This document shows, in pieces, positions 26,487 to 35,154 of a DNA stretch of 64,000 nucleotides (positions are counted from its first letter, which is position 1; the number at the start of each line of letters is the position of its first letter). Made by a program: the position numbers and the translations under genes. The DNA comes from Lysobacter capsici (GTDB taxonomy: Bacteria; Pseudomonadota; Gammaproteobacteria; Xanthomonadales; Xanthomonadaceae): assembly GCF_014779555.2 (NCBI RefSeq), contig NZ_CP094357.1:1674001-1738000 (forward strand), read 5' to 3'. The notes beneath the pieces are model-generated. The model ran no database searches and was not told the DNA's origin. It worked only from the letters and a program-made list of their open reading frames with translations.

Positions 26487-28505
26487 ATGAACCATCTGCG
26501 ATGCGCGCTGCTGCTGGCGGGCGTGCTTACGGCCGCCGCCGCCACGTCCGCGTTTGCGGCCACCGAATCGGCCGGCGCCGCCACCGTCGATGTCGACGCC
26601 TTCGTCAAGGCCGACACCTTCAGCGACATCAAGCTGTCGCCGACCGGCGAGTTCTACGCCGCCTCGGTGCCGATGGGCGATGAAACCGGCCTGGTGATCT
26701 TCACCCGCACCGACATGAAGATGGCCGGCTCGTTCCGGCTCGGCAAGAACAACCACGTCGCCGATTTCGATTGGGTCAGCCCGACCCGGCTGCTGATCAG
26801 CATGGCGCAGAAACTCGGTTCGCGCGACGAGCCGATCCCGACCGGCGAGATCTACGCGATCAACGCCAACGGCACCGGCGTCGACGTGCTGGTCGGTTAC
26901 CGCCTGCAGGTCAACAACACCGGCACCCGCATCCAGCCCAAGAAGGTGGAAGCGGTGGCCGCGTACCTGGTCGACGACCTACCGGACGACGACAAGCGCG
27001 TGGTGATCTCTGTGCAGCAGTTCAGCGCCGACGCCTACACCCGCGCCGAGCATCTGGACGTGTTCAGCGGCCGCCGCAACGCGATCACCATCGCGCCGGT
27101 GCGCAACGCCGACTACTACACCGACAACGCCGGCGTGGTCCGCTTCGCGCTCGGCTACGGCACCGACTACGTGCGCAAGCTGTTCTATCGCGGCAACGAC
27201 AAGGCCGATTGGGAACTGCTGCGCTCGGACGATGACGACGAGGGCATGGACATCCCGATCGGCTTCTCCGCCGACAACGTCACCGCGTATTTCCGCAGCG
27301 AACAGGCCCAGGGCCCCGACGCGATCGTCGCTTACGACACGGTGGCCAAGACCCGCAAGGAACTGCTGCGCGACAAGGTCGCCGACCCGGCGCGGATCAT
27401 CTACAAGCTGCGCAGCCACGTGCCGGTCGGGGTGTTCTATTACGACGGCAAGCCGCGCACCGAGTTCTTCGACAAGACCTCGCCCGAAGCGCGCCAGTAC
27501 CGCAGTCTGGAAGCGGCGTTCGCCGGCGATGCGGTGCGCATCACCTCGCAGACCGACGACGGCAAGCTGGCGCTGGTGCAGGTCTGGAACGACCGCAATC
27601 CCGGCGACGTGTACCTGTTCGACAACGAAAGCAAGCATGCCGCGCATGCGGTCAGCCGGCGCGCCTGGTTCGATCCAGCCAAGACCGCGCCGGTGCGCGC
27701 GATCACGCTCAAGGCGCGCGATGGCCTGAGCCTGTCGGGCCTGTTGACCACGCCCAACGGCAGCAGCGGCAAGTCGTTGCCGCTGGTGGTGATGCCGCAC
27801 GGCGGTCCGTTCGAGATCCAGGACATGTGGCACTTCGACGACGACCCGCAGTTGCTCGCGGCCGCCGGTTACGCGGTGCTGCAGCTCAATTTTCGCGGCT
27901 CGGGCGGTTACGGCCGCGCGTTCCTGCACGCGGGCAAGCGCGAGTGGGGCGGCAAGATGCAGGACGATCTGACCGACGCGACGCGCTGGGCGATCGAGCA
28001 GGGCATCGCCGATCCCTCGCGCATCTGCCTGTACGGCGCCAGCTACGGCGGCTACGCCTCGCTGATGGGCGTGGCCAAGGAACCGACCCTGTACAAGTGC
28101 GCGGCCGGCTATGTCGGCGTGTACGACCTGCCGATGATGCACACCACCGGCGACGTGCAAAAGCGCGGCTCGGGCGAAAGCTATCTGCGCAGCTGGCTCG
28201 GCCCGCCGGAGACGCTCGACAAGGTCTCGCCCACGCGTCTGGCCGACCGGATCAAGGTGCCGGTGTTCCTCGCCGCGGGCGGCGAAGACCAGCGCGCGCC
28301 GCAGGCGCACAGCGAGAAGATGGAGAAAGCGCTGCGTCAGGCCGGGGTGCCGGTGGAGACGCTGTACTACAAGACCGAAGGCCATGGCTTCTACGAGGAA
28401 GCGCACAAGCGCGAGTTCTATTCGCGGTTGCTGGCGTTTTTGTCGCGGTCGTTGGGCGGCAAGACCGCGGCGCCGGCCAAGGTTGAGGCGGCGGGGAAGA
28501 AATGA
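26487..28505 (+). CDS. Secreted S9 family peptidase (prolyl oligopeptidase fold)
   Basis: 672 residues. Signal peptide about 1-25 (ends SAFAAT). The N-terminal part is a beta-propeller of repeated blades (IKLSPTGEFYAAS, ADFDWVSPTRLLIS). The C-terminal alpha/beta hydrolase domain has GASYGGYAS (Ser519), GGEDQRAP (Asp601) and TEGHGFYEE (His633) as catalytic triad, plus VVMPHGGP for the oxyanion region. Such enzymes cut short peptides, often after proline or alanine, in the periplasm. The tail is Ala/Lys rich. It lies at one end of a peptide-transport region. Confidence 0.92.
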   Translation: MNHLRCALLLAGVLTAAAATSAFAATESAGAATVDVDAFVKADTFSDIKLSPTGEFYAASVPMGDETGLVIFTRTDMKMAGSFRLGKNNHVADFDWVSPTRLLISMAQKLGSRDEPIPTGEIYAINANGTGVDVLVGYRLQVNNTGTRIQPKKVEAVAAYLVDDLPDDDKRVVISVQQFSADAYTRAEHLDVFSGRRNAITIAPVRNADYYTDNAGVVRFALGYGTDYVRKLFYRGNDKADWELLRSDDDDEGMDIPIGFSADNVTAYFRSEQAQGPDAIVAYDTVAKTRKELLRDKVADPARIIYKLRSHVPVGVFYYDGKPRTEFFDKTSPEARQYRSLEAAFAGDAVRITSQTDDGKLALVQVWNDRNPGDVYLFDNESKHAAHAVSRRAWFDPAKTAPVRAITLKARDGLSLSGLLTTPNGSSGKSLPLVVMPHGGPFEIQDMWHFDDDPQLLAAAGYAVLQLNFRGSGGYGRAFLHAGKREWGGKMQDDLTDATRWAIEQGIADPSRICLYGASYGGYASLMGVAKEPTLYKCAAGYVGVYDLPMMHTTGDVQKRGSGESYLRSWLGPPETLDKVSPTRLADRIKVPVFLAAGGEDQRAPQAHSEKMEKALRQAGVPVETLYYKTEGHGFYEEAHKREFYSRLLAFLSRSLGGKTAAPAKVEAAGKK

Positions 28506-28609
28506 TTTCGGTTGTAGGCCGTAAGCCGTGAGCGATAGGCGGTAAGTCGCGGAACGGGCCGCGCGATCGGCGACGGCGCGGGTGAAGGTGGTTTCGTCGT
28601 GGTTGCGGA

Positions 28610-28678
28610 TTCGCGGTCGCGGCTCGCGCCGCTCCTACAGCTAGCCCATGTAGGAGCGGCGCGAGCCGCGACCGCGAC
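28610..28678. repeat. Inverted pair of the GTAGGAGCGGCGC repeat
   Basis: A minus-oriented arm (28610-28639) and a plus-oriented arm (28649-28678) face each other around a ten-base spacer. The pair can form a stem of about 28 bases in a transcript. It lies between the S9 peptidase and the terminator at 28682. Confidence 0.8.
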
Positions 28679-28681
28679 AAT

Positions 28682-28713
28682 AAAAAAACGGCGCCGCCCG
28701 GCGCCGTTTTCGT
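28682..28713. terminator. Bidirectional intrinsic terminator
   Basis: AAAACGGCGCC (28685-28695), loop GCCC, GGCGCCGTTTT (28700-28710): a perfect 11-bp stem with A tract on one side and T tract on the other, placed between the convergent S9 peptidase and POT transporter genes. Confidence 0.85.
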
Positions 28714-28725
28714 TCTACAAAATCC

Positions 28726-28765
28726 GAATCCCGAATCCCGAATCCCGAATCCCGAATCCCGAATC
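28726..28765. repeat. Heptanucleotide array (GAATCCC)n
   Basis: Five perfect GAATCCC units (28726-28760) and a diverged sixth. It lies ten bases beyond the stop of the minus-strand POT gene, so the POT transcript would carry GGGATTC repeats with five regularly spaced GGG runs. A longer array of the same family is at 41026-41123. Confidence 0.9.
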
Positions 28766-28775
28766 GCGGCACCAA

Positions 28776-30566
28776 TCACTTCAACCCGTGCATCCACCGC
28801 TTAAGCAACGGCGCCAACAACAAAAACAGCACGCCCGACCCGATCCCCAACCACATCAGCATCGAGAACAGTTCGCCGTACTTGACCGAAGCCGCCGCCA
28901 TATCGATCGCACCGCCTTCGGGAATCTCGACCGACGCGATCTTCGCGAACTGCGCCGCCAGCACTTCCGAAAACGCGGTCGCCAGCCAGAACGCGCCCAT
29001 CATCAGCCCGACCACGCGCGCGACCGACAGCTGGGTCACCGCCGACAGGCCGATCGGCGACAGGCACATCTCGCCGACTTCGAGAATGAAATACGCCGCG
29101 ACCAGATACCACACGCTGGCCATCTCGCCGCCGCCGGACACCTTGGCCGCGGCCATCAGCGGCAGGAACGACAGGCCGGCGAAGATCAGGCCCAGCGACA
29201 TCGTCAGCGGCTTGCTCGGGTTGCGGCCCTTGCGCGCCAGCCACGGCCACAACCACGAGAACAACGGCGCCAGCACCACGATGAAGAACGCGCCCAGATA
29301 CGTCAGCGAACCGGCGGTCTGCGGCACCAGCACCACGTCGTGCGCGGTCGCCAGGGCCAGGCCGAGGGTCAACACGCCGACCAGCGCCTTGGCCAGACCG
29401 TCGCGGCCGCGATCGCTGGCGGTCAGCGCGGCGATCATCAGCGGCGGGCTCAGCGCCATCGAGAACAGCGACCACGGCAACGTCGGCGAATACTGGCCCA
29501 GCGCCATGCCGAACATGTCCTTGGTCATCAGCCGGTCGTTGAACGTCACCCACGAGCCGTAGGTCTGCTCGTACAGGGTGAAGAAGATCAGCACCGCGAA
29601 GATCAGGATCACCAGCGCGAGCATGCGTTCGCGTTCGACCCGGTCGCAGCCGCGCGCGATGAAGCCGAAGAACCAGATCAGGAACACCAGCAAGGTCGCG
29701 AGCATGATCCCCAGCGCGGCGGTGAAACTCAGGCTGCCGATGGCGAGGGTGACCTGCGAGGCGACCTGGATCGTGCCCCACAGCACCAGCACGCCGAGCG
29801 CGGTGCCCAGATAGATCCACAGCTCGCGCGACAGCCTGAAAGCGGCCGGGCCGACTTTCTCGCGCAGCCTGGCTGGTTCGGCCGGCTCGGCGTGGCCGTG
29901 CAGATAGCGCTGGCCCCACAGGAACATCGCCAGGCCCGCGATCATGCCGATGCCGGCCGCGCCGAAGCCGTATTTCCAGCCGTAGGTTTCGCCGAGGAAG
30001 GCGCAGATCAGCGCCGAGAACAGCGCGCCGACGTTGATGCCGGCGTAGAACAGGGTGAAGCCCGAGTCGCGGCGCGGATCGTCGAGCGCGTACAGCTTGC
30101 CGACGATGGTCGAGATGTTCGGCTTGAGGAACCCCACGCCGCCGATGATCAGCGCCAGCGACAGGTAGAACACCTGCAGCGCGGTTTCGTCGCGCACCAC
30201 CACGCCGTTGACCAGCTTCGCCGCGTGGCCCTCGTAGGCCATGCCCAGGTGGCCGAGCACCAGCAGCACGCCGCCGAGCACCACCGCCTTGCGCATGCCC
30301 AGGTAGCGATCGGCCAGCAGGCCGCCGATCACCGGCACCGCGTAGACCAGGCCGCCGTAGGCGCCGATCAGGTCGTAGCCGGCGTCGTCGCCGAACAGGT
30401 GGTACTTCAGCAAGTACAGCAGCAGCAGCGCTTTCATTCCGTAGAACGAAAAGCGCTCCCACATCTCGGTGAAGAAGCACACGTACAGGCCCTTGGGGTG
30501 GCCGAGGAAGTCGTTGCCGCGGGGCGCGGCGGGCGCCGGGGTCGACAGGGTGCTGGCTGCGGGCAC
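28776..30566 (-). CDS. POT family proton-dependent oligopeptide transporter
   Basis: 596 residues, about 14 membrane helices. FFTEMWERFSFYGMKALLLLY is the ExxERF proton-coupling signature of helix 1, and FYAGINVGALFSALICAFLGE is the second PTR2 signature. The protein imports di- and tripeptides across the inner membrane. The start is GTG at 30566 with AAGGGA upstream; the frame continues to 30638 without family sequence. Divergent from the OPT transporter and convergent with an S9 peptidase, it fits a peptide-use locus. Confidence 0.94.
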   Translation of the reverse strand: MPAASTLSTPAPAAPRGNDFLGHPKGLYVCFFTEMWERFSFYGMKALLLLYLLKYHLFGDDAGYDLIGAYGGLVYAVPVIGGLLADRYLGMRKAVVLGGVLLVLGHLGMAYEGHAAKLVNGVVVRDETALQVFYLSLALIIGGVGFLKPNISTIVGKLYALDDPRRDSGFTLFYAGINVGALFSALICAFLGETYGWKYGFGAAGIGMIAGLAMFLWGQRYLHGHAEPAEPARLREKVGPAAFRLSRELWIYLGTALGVLVLWGTIQVASQVTLAIGSLSFTAALGIMLATLLVFLIWFFGFIARGCDRVERERMLALVILIFAVLIFFTLYEQTYGSWVTFNDRLMTKDMFGMALGQYSPTLPWSLFSMALSPPLMIAALTASDRGRDGLAKALVGVLTLGLALATAHDVVLVPQTAGSLTYLGAFFIVVLAPLFSWLWPWLARKGRNPSKPLTMSLGLIFAGLSFLPLMAAAKVSGGGEMASVWYLVAAYFILEVGEMCLSPIGLSAVTQLSVARVVGLMMGAFWLATAFSEVLAAQFAKIASVEIPEGGAIDMAAASVKYGELFSMLMWLGIGSGVLFLLLAPLLKRWMHGLK

Positions 30567-30631
30567 GAGTGGATTCCCTTCGGTCCGGGAGCGGGCCGGG
30601 ACGCGGAGTATAGGGTTATGGACGATAGCGG

Positions 30632-30680
30632 CCCTCATCCGGCCTGTCGGCCACCTTCTCCCGCAGGCGGGGTGAGGGGC
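30632..30680. repeat. Interspersed CCTCATCCGGCC/CCTTCTCCCGC repeat, copy 1
   Basis: CCCTCATCCGGCC, then GGCCACCTTCTCCCGC, then GGGGTGAGGGG. The same element in opposite orientation is at 43952-44001. It is a common intergenic repeat in proteobacteria, made of nested short palindromes. Confidence 0.65.
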
Positions 30681-30716
30681 CGCGCTTGCGAGCCACTGGC
30701 TCGCGCGGCACCGAAC

Positions 30717-30739
30717 GCCCGAACGCTATGCGTTCGGGC
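30717..30739. other. Perfect hairpin in POT/OPT control region
   Basis: GCCCGAACGC-TAT-GCGTTCGGGC, a 10-bp stem with three-base loop, 217 bases before the OPT start. Could be an attenuator, operator or terminator of a leader transcript. Confidence 0.5.
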
Positions 30740-30955
30740 CGGGAGGTTGGAGTCGCCCCCATCCACCGTTACCACTTTCCCCAGCCAAATCCGGAAAAAC
30801 CCCGCATTTGCCCAATCCCGCCTTTTGCCGCACTGCACTTTTACAGCGGCCCGCGGCGGATGCGATCATCGGCGGATTGCGTGGCGCCCGGCCCCTGGCG
30901 GCCGGGTCCGCCCATACACCGCCGCACTGCCCGATCACCCGCGATGGAGACGCCG

Positions 30956-32902
30956 ATGGCCTCGTCCGCACAACCGCAATTGACCCTCCGAGCCGTCCTG
31001 CTATCCGTCTTCCTGGCGGTGATCCTGGCTGCAGCCAATGCCTACCTGGGCCTGTTCGCCGGCCTCACCATCGCCACCGCGATCCCCGCCGCCGTGATCT
31101 CGATGGGCGTGCTGCGCCTGCTCGGCGGCGGCACGATCCTGGAAAACAACATCGTCCAGACCGGCGCCTCGGCCGGCTCCTCGATCGCCGCCGGCGTGAT
31201 CTTCACGATCCCGGCGCTGGTCATCCTGGGCTACTGGCAGGACTTCCGTTACTCCTGGGTGCTCGCGATCGCCGGCCTGGGCGGCCTGCTCGGCGTGCTG
31301 TTCTCGGTGCCGCTGCGCCGGTCGATGATCGTCGAAGACCCGCTGCCCTTCCCGGAAGGCAAGGCCGCGGCCGAAGTGCTCAAGGCCGGCGAAAACCCCG
31401 GCCCGGGCCTGAAGATCCTCGGCCTGGCCGGCGGCATCGGCGCGCTGGTCAAGCTCGCCGCCGAAAGCGGCATGCGCCTGATCCCCGACAACGCCATCGC
31501 CTCGGGCTGGCTGGGCAAGTACCTGGGCTTCATGGGCACCAACCTGTCGCCGGCGCTGCTCGGCGTGGGCTACATCGTCGGCCTCAACGTCGGCATCGTG
31601 GTGCTGTCGGGCAGCGTGCTGTCGTGGCAGTTCGCGATTCCGATCTATCACGCCTTCTTCCTCAACTCCGATCCCGAACTCGCCGCGCGCATCGTCGACG
31701 GCAGCGCCGAGCAGATCGGCCGCGCGATCTGGTCGGCCAAGGTGCGCTATCTGGGCGTGGGCACGATGCTGATCGGCGGCGTGTGGACCTTGTTCTCGCT
31801 GCGCAAGTCGCTGCTGTCGGGCGTCAAGAGCGGTCTGGCCGCGGCGCGCAAGGGCACCAGCGGCGTGGTCGCCGAAACCGATCGCGACCTGCCGATGAAG
31901 TGGATGCTGATCGCGCTGGTCGCGTTCGTGATGCCGCTGCTGCTGCTGTATCAGGCCATCGTCGGCAACTGGTTCGTCAGCGTGCCGATGACCATCATCA
32001 TGATCGTCGCCGGTTTTCTGTTCGTGTCGGTGTCGGCCTACCTGGCCGGCCTGATCGGTTCGTCCAACAACCCGGTTTCGGGCATCACCATCTCGACCAT
32101 CCTGTTCGCCTCGGCGGTGCTGGTGCTGATGCTCGGCCGCGACTCGCCGATCGGCGCCGTCGCCGCGATCATGATCGGCGCGGTGGTGTGCTGCGCGGCG
32201 GCGGTCGGCGGCGACAATCTGCAGGATCTCAAGGCCGGTTACATCGTCGGCGCGACGCCGTGGAAGCAGCAGCTCATGCTCGGCATCGGCACGTTCTCGT
32301 GCGCGCTGATCATGGCGCCGATCCTCAACCTGCTCGCCGCGGCCTACGGCATCGGCGCGCCGACGCCGGAGCATCCGAATTCGCTGGCCGCGCCGCAGGC
32401 AACGCTGATGGCGTCGGTCGCCAAGGGCATGTTCGGCGGCGAACTGCCGTGGACGATGATCGGCATCGGCGCCGGCATCGGCGTGGTCATCATCGCCTTC
32501 GACGAATGGCTCAAGTCGCGCAAGTTCAAGTTCCGCGTGCCGGTGCTGGCCGCGGCGATCGGCATCTACCTGCCGCTGGAACTGATGGTGCCGATCTTCC
32601 TCGGCGGCCTGCTGTCGCACATCGTCGGCCGCCGTCGCGGCCTGACCAAGCACAGCGACGAAGCCGAGGTCGATCGCGTGCATCGTCCCGGTACCTTGTT
32701 CGCGGCCGGCCTGATCACGGGTGAAGCGCTGATGGGTATCGCGATCGCGTTCCCGATCGTGATCTCGACCCGCGCCGACGTGCTGGCGCTGCCCGAGCGG
32801 TTCCACTTCGGCGCCGGTATCGGCCTGCTGGTGCTCGCGGCGGTGGTGTGGCTGTTCTACCGCAGCAGCCGCAACGCGCCGGTGCCCGCGCCGAGCGCCT
32901 GA
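30956..32902 (+). CDS. OPT family oligopeptide transporter
   Basis: 648 residues with about 15 membrane helices. LSVFLAVILAAANAYLGLFAGLTIATAIPAAV at the N-terminus, the ENNIVQTGASAGSSIAAGVIF loop, LPFPEGKAAAEVL and SSNNPVSGITI are characteristic of the bacterial OPT family, which brings peptides or peptide-metal complexes into the cytoplasm. GGAGA lies five bases before the ATG at 30956; an ATG twelve bases earlier has no Shine-Dalgarno. It is followed by an intrinsic terminator and then a second S9 peptidase gene. Confidence 0.94.
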   Translation: MASSAQPQLTLRAVLLSVFLAVILAAANAYLGLFAGLTIATAIPAAVISMGVLRLLGGGTILENNIVQTGASAGSSIAAGVIFTIPALVILGYWQDFRYSWVLAIAGLGGLLGVLFSVPLRRSMIVEDPLPFPEGKAAAEVLKAGENPGPGLKILGLAGGIGALVKLAAESGMRLIPDNAIASGWLGKYLGFMGTNLSPALLGVGYIVGLNVGIVVLSGSVLSWQFAIPIYHAFFLNSDPELAARIVDGSAEQIGRAIWSAKVRYLGVGTMLIGGVWTLFSLRKSLLSGVKSGLAAARKGTSGVVAETDRDLPMKWMLIALVAFVMPLLLLYQAIVGNWFVSVPMTIIMIVAGFLFVSVSAYLAGLIGSSNNPVSGITISTILFASAVLVLMLGRDSPIGAVAAIMIGAVVCCAAAVGGDNLQDLKAGYIVGATPWKQQLMLGIGTFSCALIMAPILNLLAAAYGIGAPTPEHPNSLAAPQATLMASVAKGMFGGELPWTMIGIGAGIGVVIIAFDEWLKSRKFKFRVPVLAAAIGIYLPLELMVPIFLGGLLSHIVGRRRGLTKHSDEAEVDRVHRPGTLFAAGLITGEALMGIAIAFPIVISTRADVLALPERFHFGAGIGLLVLAAVVWLFYRSSRNAPVPAPSA

Positions 32903-32911
32903 TCCCTGCGA

Positions 32912-32940
32912 CGGCCCGGCGCGATGCCGGGCCGTTCCTG
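32912..32940 (+). terminator. Intrinsic terminator after the OPT gene
   Basis: CGGCCCGGC (32912-32920), loop GCGAT, GCCGGGCCG (32926-32934), then TTCCTGTTTCTG. Perfect nine-base stem and a T-rich tail. Confidence 0.8.
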
Positions 32941-32989
32941 TTTCTGTCGCGTGCTCGCGCACGCCTTCGATAACGCTAGAGGTTTCGCC

Positions 32990-35071
32990 ATGACGCCACG
33001 CCACGCACTCCTGCCGATGGCCCTGCTGCTGGCCTGCGCATCCGCGCCGGCCCTGTCCCTCACGCCGCCGCTCGCGCGCGGCCTGGAAGTGCGCGACCTG
33101 GCCGCGATGGACCGGTTCTCTTCGCCGACCCTGTCGCCCGACGGCCGCCAACTGGTGTTCGCCAAGCGCGTGGTCGATTTCGGCGCCAACAAGTCCTCGA
33201 CCTCGCTGTGGATCGAAGACCTGTTCGCGCGCGATGCGGCGCCGCCCAAGCGCTTGACCCCGGACGGCTGGAACGTCAATTCGCCGGCGTTTTCCGCCGA
33301 CGGCAAGACCGTGTACTTCCTCAGCAGCAAGGGCGGCAGCTCGCAGCTGTATTCGCTGCCGCTGAGCGGCGGCACGCCCAAGCAGGTCACCGCGTTCGAC
33401 GGCGACGTCGGCGGTTTCCAGCTCTCGCCCGACGGCAAGCGCGTGGCGTTCAACGCCGAGGCCTATGTCGATTGCGCGGCCGACCTGGCCTGCAGCAAGA
33501 AGAAGCTCGACGCGGCCGAGAAGAGCAAGGTCAGCGGCAAGGTGTTCGACCGCATGTTCGTGCGCCACTGGGATACCTGGAACGACGGCCGCCTTAACCG
33601 CCTGTTCGTGACCGATCTGCCTGCGGCCGGCAAGACCGTCAACAGCGCCAAGCTGGTCAGCGGCGAAGTGATCGGCGACGTGCCCTCGCGTCCGTTCGGC
33701 GACAGCAGCGAATACACCTGGTCGCCCGACAGCCAGTCGCTGGTGTTCAGCGCGCGCGCGGCCGATGCGAAGGAACCGTGGTCGACCAATTTCGACCTGT
33801 ACCTGGTCGGCGCCGACGGCGGCGCGGCCAGGAACCTGACCGCGTCGAACCCGGCCTGGGACACCGGCGCGGTGTTCGGCAAGGACGGCAAGACCTTGTA
33901 CTACCGCGCGATGAAGCGCCCGGGTTTCGAAGCGGATCGTTTCGGCCTGTTCGAACTCGACCTGGCCAGCGGCAAGGCGCGCGAGATCGCGCCGCAGTGG
34001 GATCGTTCGGCCAGCGGCATCGTGCTGTCCGACGACGGCAAGACCATCTACACCACCGCCGAGGACCTGGGCCGGCAGCCGCTGTTCGGCGTCGACATCG
34101 CCAGCGGCAAGGCGAGCGAGCTGATCGCCGACGGCACCGTCGGTTCGCCGGTGCTGGCCGGCAAGACGTTTGCGTTCACCCGCAACAGCCTCAAGAGCGG
34201 CGACCAGATCTTCGTCGGCGGCCTCGACGGCGCGCCGCAGCGCGCGATCACCCCGAGCGCTAGCGAACTGCTGCCGGGCGTGAAGTTCGGCGAGGCCGAA
34301 CAGTTCGAGTTCAAGGGCTGGAACGGCGACACCGTGCATGGCTACGTGGTCAAGCCGTGGAATTACCAGGAAGGCCAGAAGTACCCGGTCGCGTTCCTGA
34401 TCCACGGCGGCCCGCAGGGCAGCTTCGGCGACGGCTGGAGCTATCGCTGGAACCCGCAGACCTACACCGGCCAGGGCTATGCGGTGGTCATGATCGACTT
34501 CCACGGCTCCACCGGTTACGGCCAGGCCTTCACCGATGCGATCAGCCAGCATTGGGGCGACCGTCCGCTGGAAGACCTGCAGAAGGGCTGGGCCGCGGCG
34601 CAGAAGAAGTATTCCTTCCTCAACGGCGACAAGGCCTGCGCGCTGGGCGCGTCGTACGGCGGCTTCATGGTCAACTGGATCGCCGGCAACTGGCAGCAAC
34701 CGTGGAAGTGCCTGGTCAGCCACGACGGCGTGTTCGACCAGCGCATGATGGGTTACGCGACCGAAGAGCTGTGGTTCACCGAGTGGGAGCAGGGCGGTAC
34801 GCCGTTCGATGTTCCGAAAAACTACGAGAAGTTCAATCCGGTCAATCACGTCAAGGACTGGAAGGTGCCGATGCTGGTGATCCATGGCCAGCTCGATTAC
34901 CGCATCCCGGTCGAACAGGGCCTGGGCGTGTTCACCGCCTTGCAGCGTCAGGGCATCGAGTCCAAGTTCCTGTACTTCCCGGACGAGAACCACTGGGTGC
35001 TCAAGCCGCAGAACAGCGTGCTGTGGCACGACACGGTCAATGGTTGGCTGAAGCAGCACATCGGTCAGTAA
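32990..35071 (+). CDS. Secreted S9 family peptidase (DPP/acylaminoacyl-peptidase type)
   Basis: 693 residues. Signal peptide about 1-23 (ends APALSL). An N-terminal propeller with LSPDGRQLVF-type blade repeats precedes an alpha/beta hydrolase domain with LGASYGGFMV (Ser555), HGQLDYRIP (Asp636) and DENHWVL (His668). LIHGGPQGSFGDGWSYRWNPQ is typical of the acylaminoacyl/dipeptidyl peptidase group. It should cleave oligopeptides in the periplasm, supplying substrates for the adjacent transporters. AGAGG precedes the ATG at 32990. Confidence 0.93.
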   Translation: MTPRHALLPMALLLACASAPALSLTPPLARGLEVRDLAAMDRFSSPTLSPDGRQLVFAKRVVDFGANKSSTSLWIEDLFARDAAPPKRLTPDGWNVNSPAFSADGKTVYFLSSKGGSSQLYSLPLSGGTPKQVTAFDGDVGGFQLSPDGKRVAFNAEAYVDCAADLACSKKKLDAAEKSKVSGKVFDRMFVRHWDTWNDGRLNRLFVTDLPAAGKTVNSAKLVSGEVIGDVPSRPFGDSSEYTWSPDSQSLVFSARAADAKEPWSTNFDLYLVGADGGAARNLTASNPAWDTGAVFGKDGKTLYYRAMKRPGFEADRFGLFELDLASGKAREIAPQWDRSASGIVLSDDGKTIYTTAEDLGRQPLFGVDIASGKASELIADGTVGSPVLAGKTFAFTRNSLKSGDQIFVGGLDGAPQRAITPSASELLPGVKFGEAEQFEFKGWNGDTVHGYVVKPWNYQEGQKYPVAFLIHGGPQGSFGDGWSYRWNPQTYTGQGYAVVMIDFHGSTGYGQAFTDAISQHWGDRPLEDLQKGWAAAQKKYSFLNGDKACALGASYGGFMVNWIAGNWQQPWKCLVSHDGVFDQRMMGYATEELWFTEWEQGGTPFDVPKNYEKFNPVNHVKDWKVPMLVIHGQLDYRIPVEQGLGVFTALQRQGIESKFLYFPDENHWVLKPQNSVLWHDTVNGWLKQHIGQ

Positions 35072-35095
35072 GCGCCCGCACCGCGCCGTTCCCGC

Positions 35096-35119
35096 GAAGG
35101 CCGCCCACGGGCGGCCTTC
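35096..35119 (+). terminator. Terminator-like hairpin after the second S9 peptidase
   Basis: GAAGGCCGCCC (35096-35106) pairs with GGGCGGCCTTC (35109-35119), 25 bases past the stop, followed by GTCGTTGTGG. Strong stem, weak T tract. Confidence 0.65.
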
Positions 35120-35154
35120 GTCGTTGTGGGGCATATGCGTGGCTTCGATCCCCA

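Larger units (their letters stand above)
30567..30955. promoter_or_regulatory. Divergent control region between POT and OPT transporters
   Basis: 389 bases. It holds a copy of the CCTCATCCGGCC...CCTTCTCCCGC repeat (about 30632-30680) and a perfect ten-base hairpin with TAT loop (30717-30739). Promoters for both transporter genes should lie here, but I cannot name convincing -35/-10 pairs. Confidence 0.5.

Noticed and set aside
28599-30983. A 794-codon plus-strand frame opposite the POT transporter
   Set aside because: Gln/Arg/His-rich antisense product without domains; the minus strand encodes an intact POT protein.
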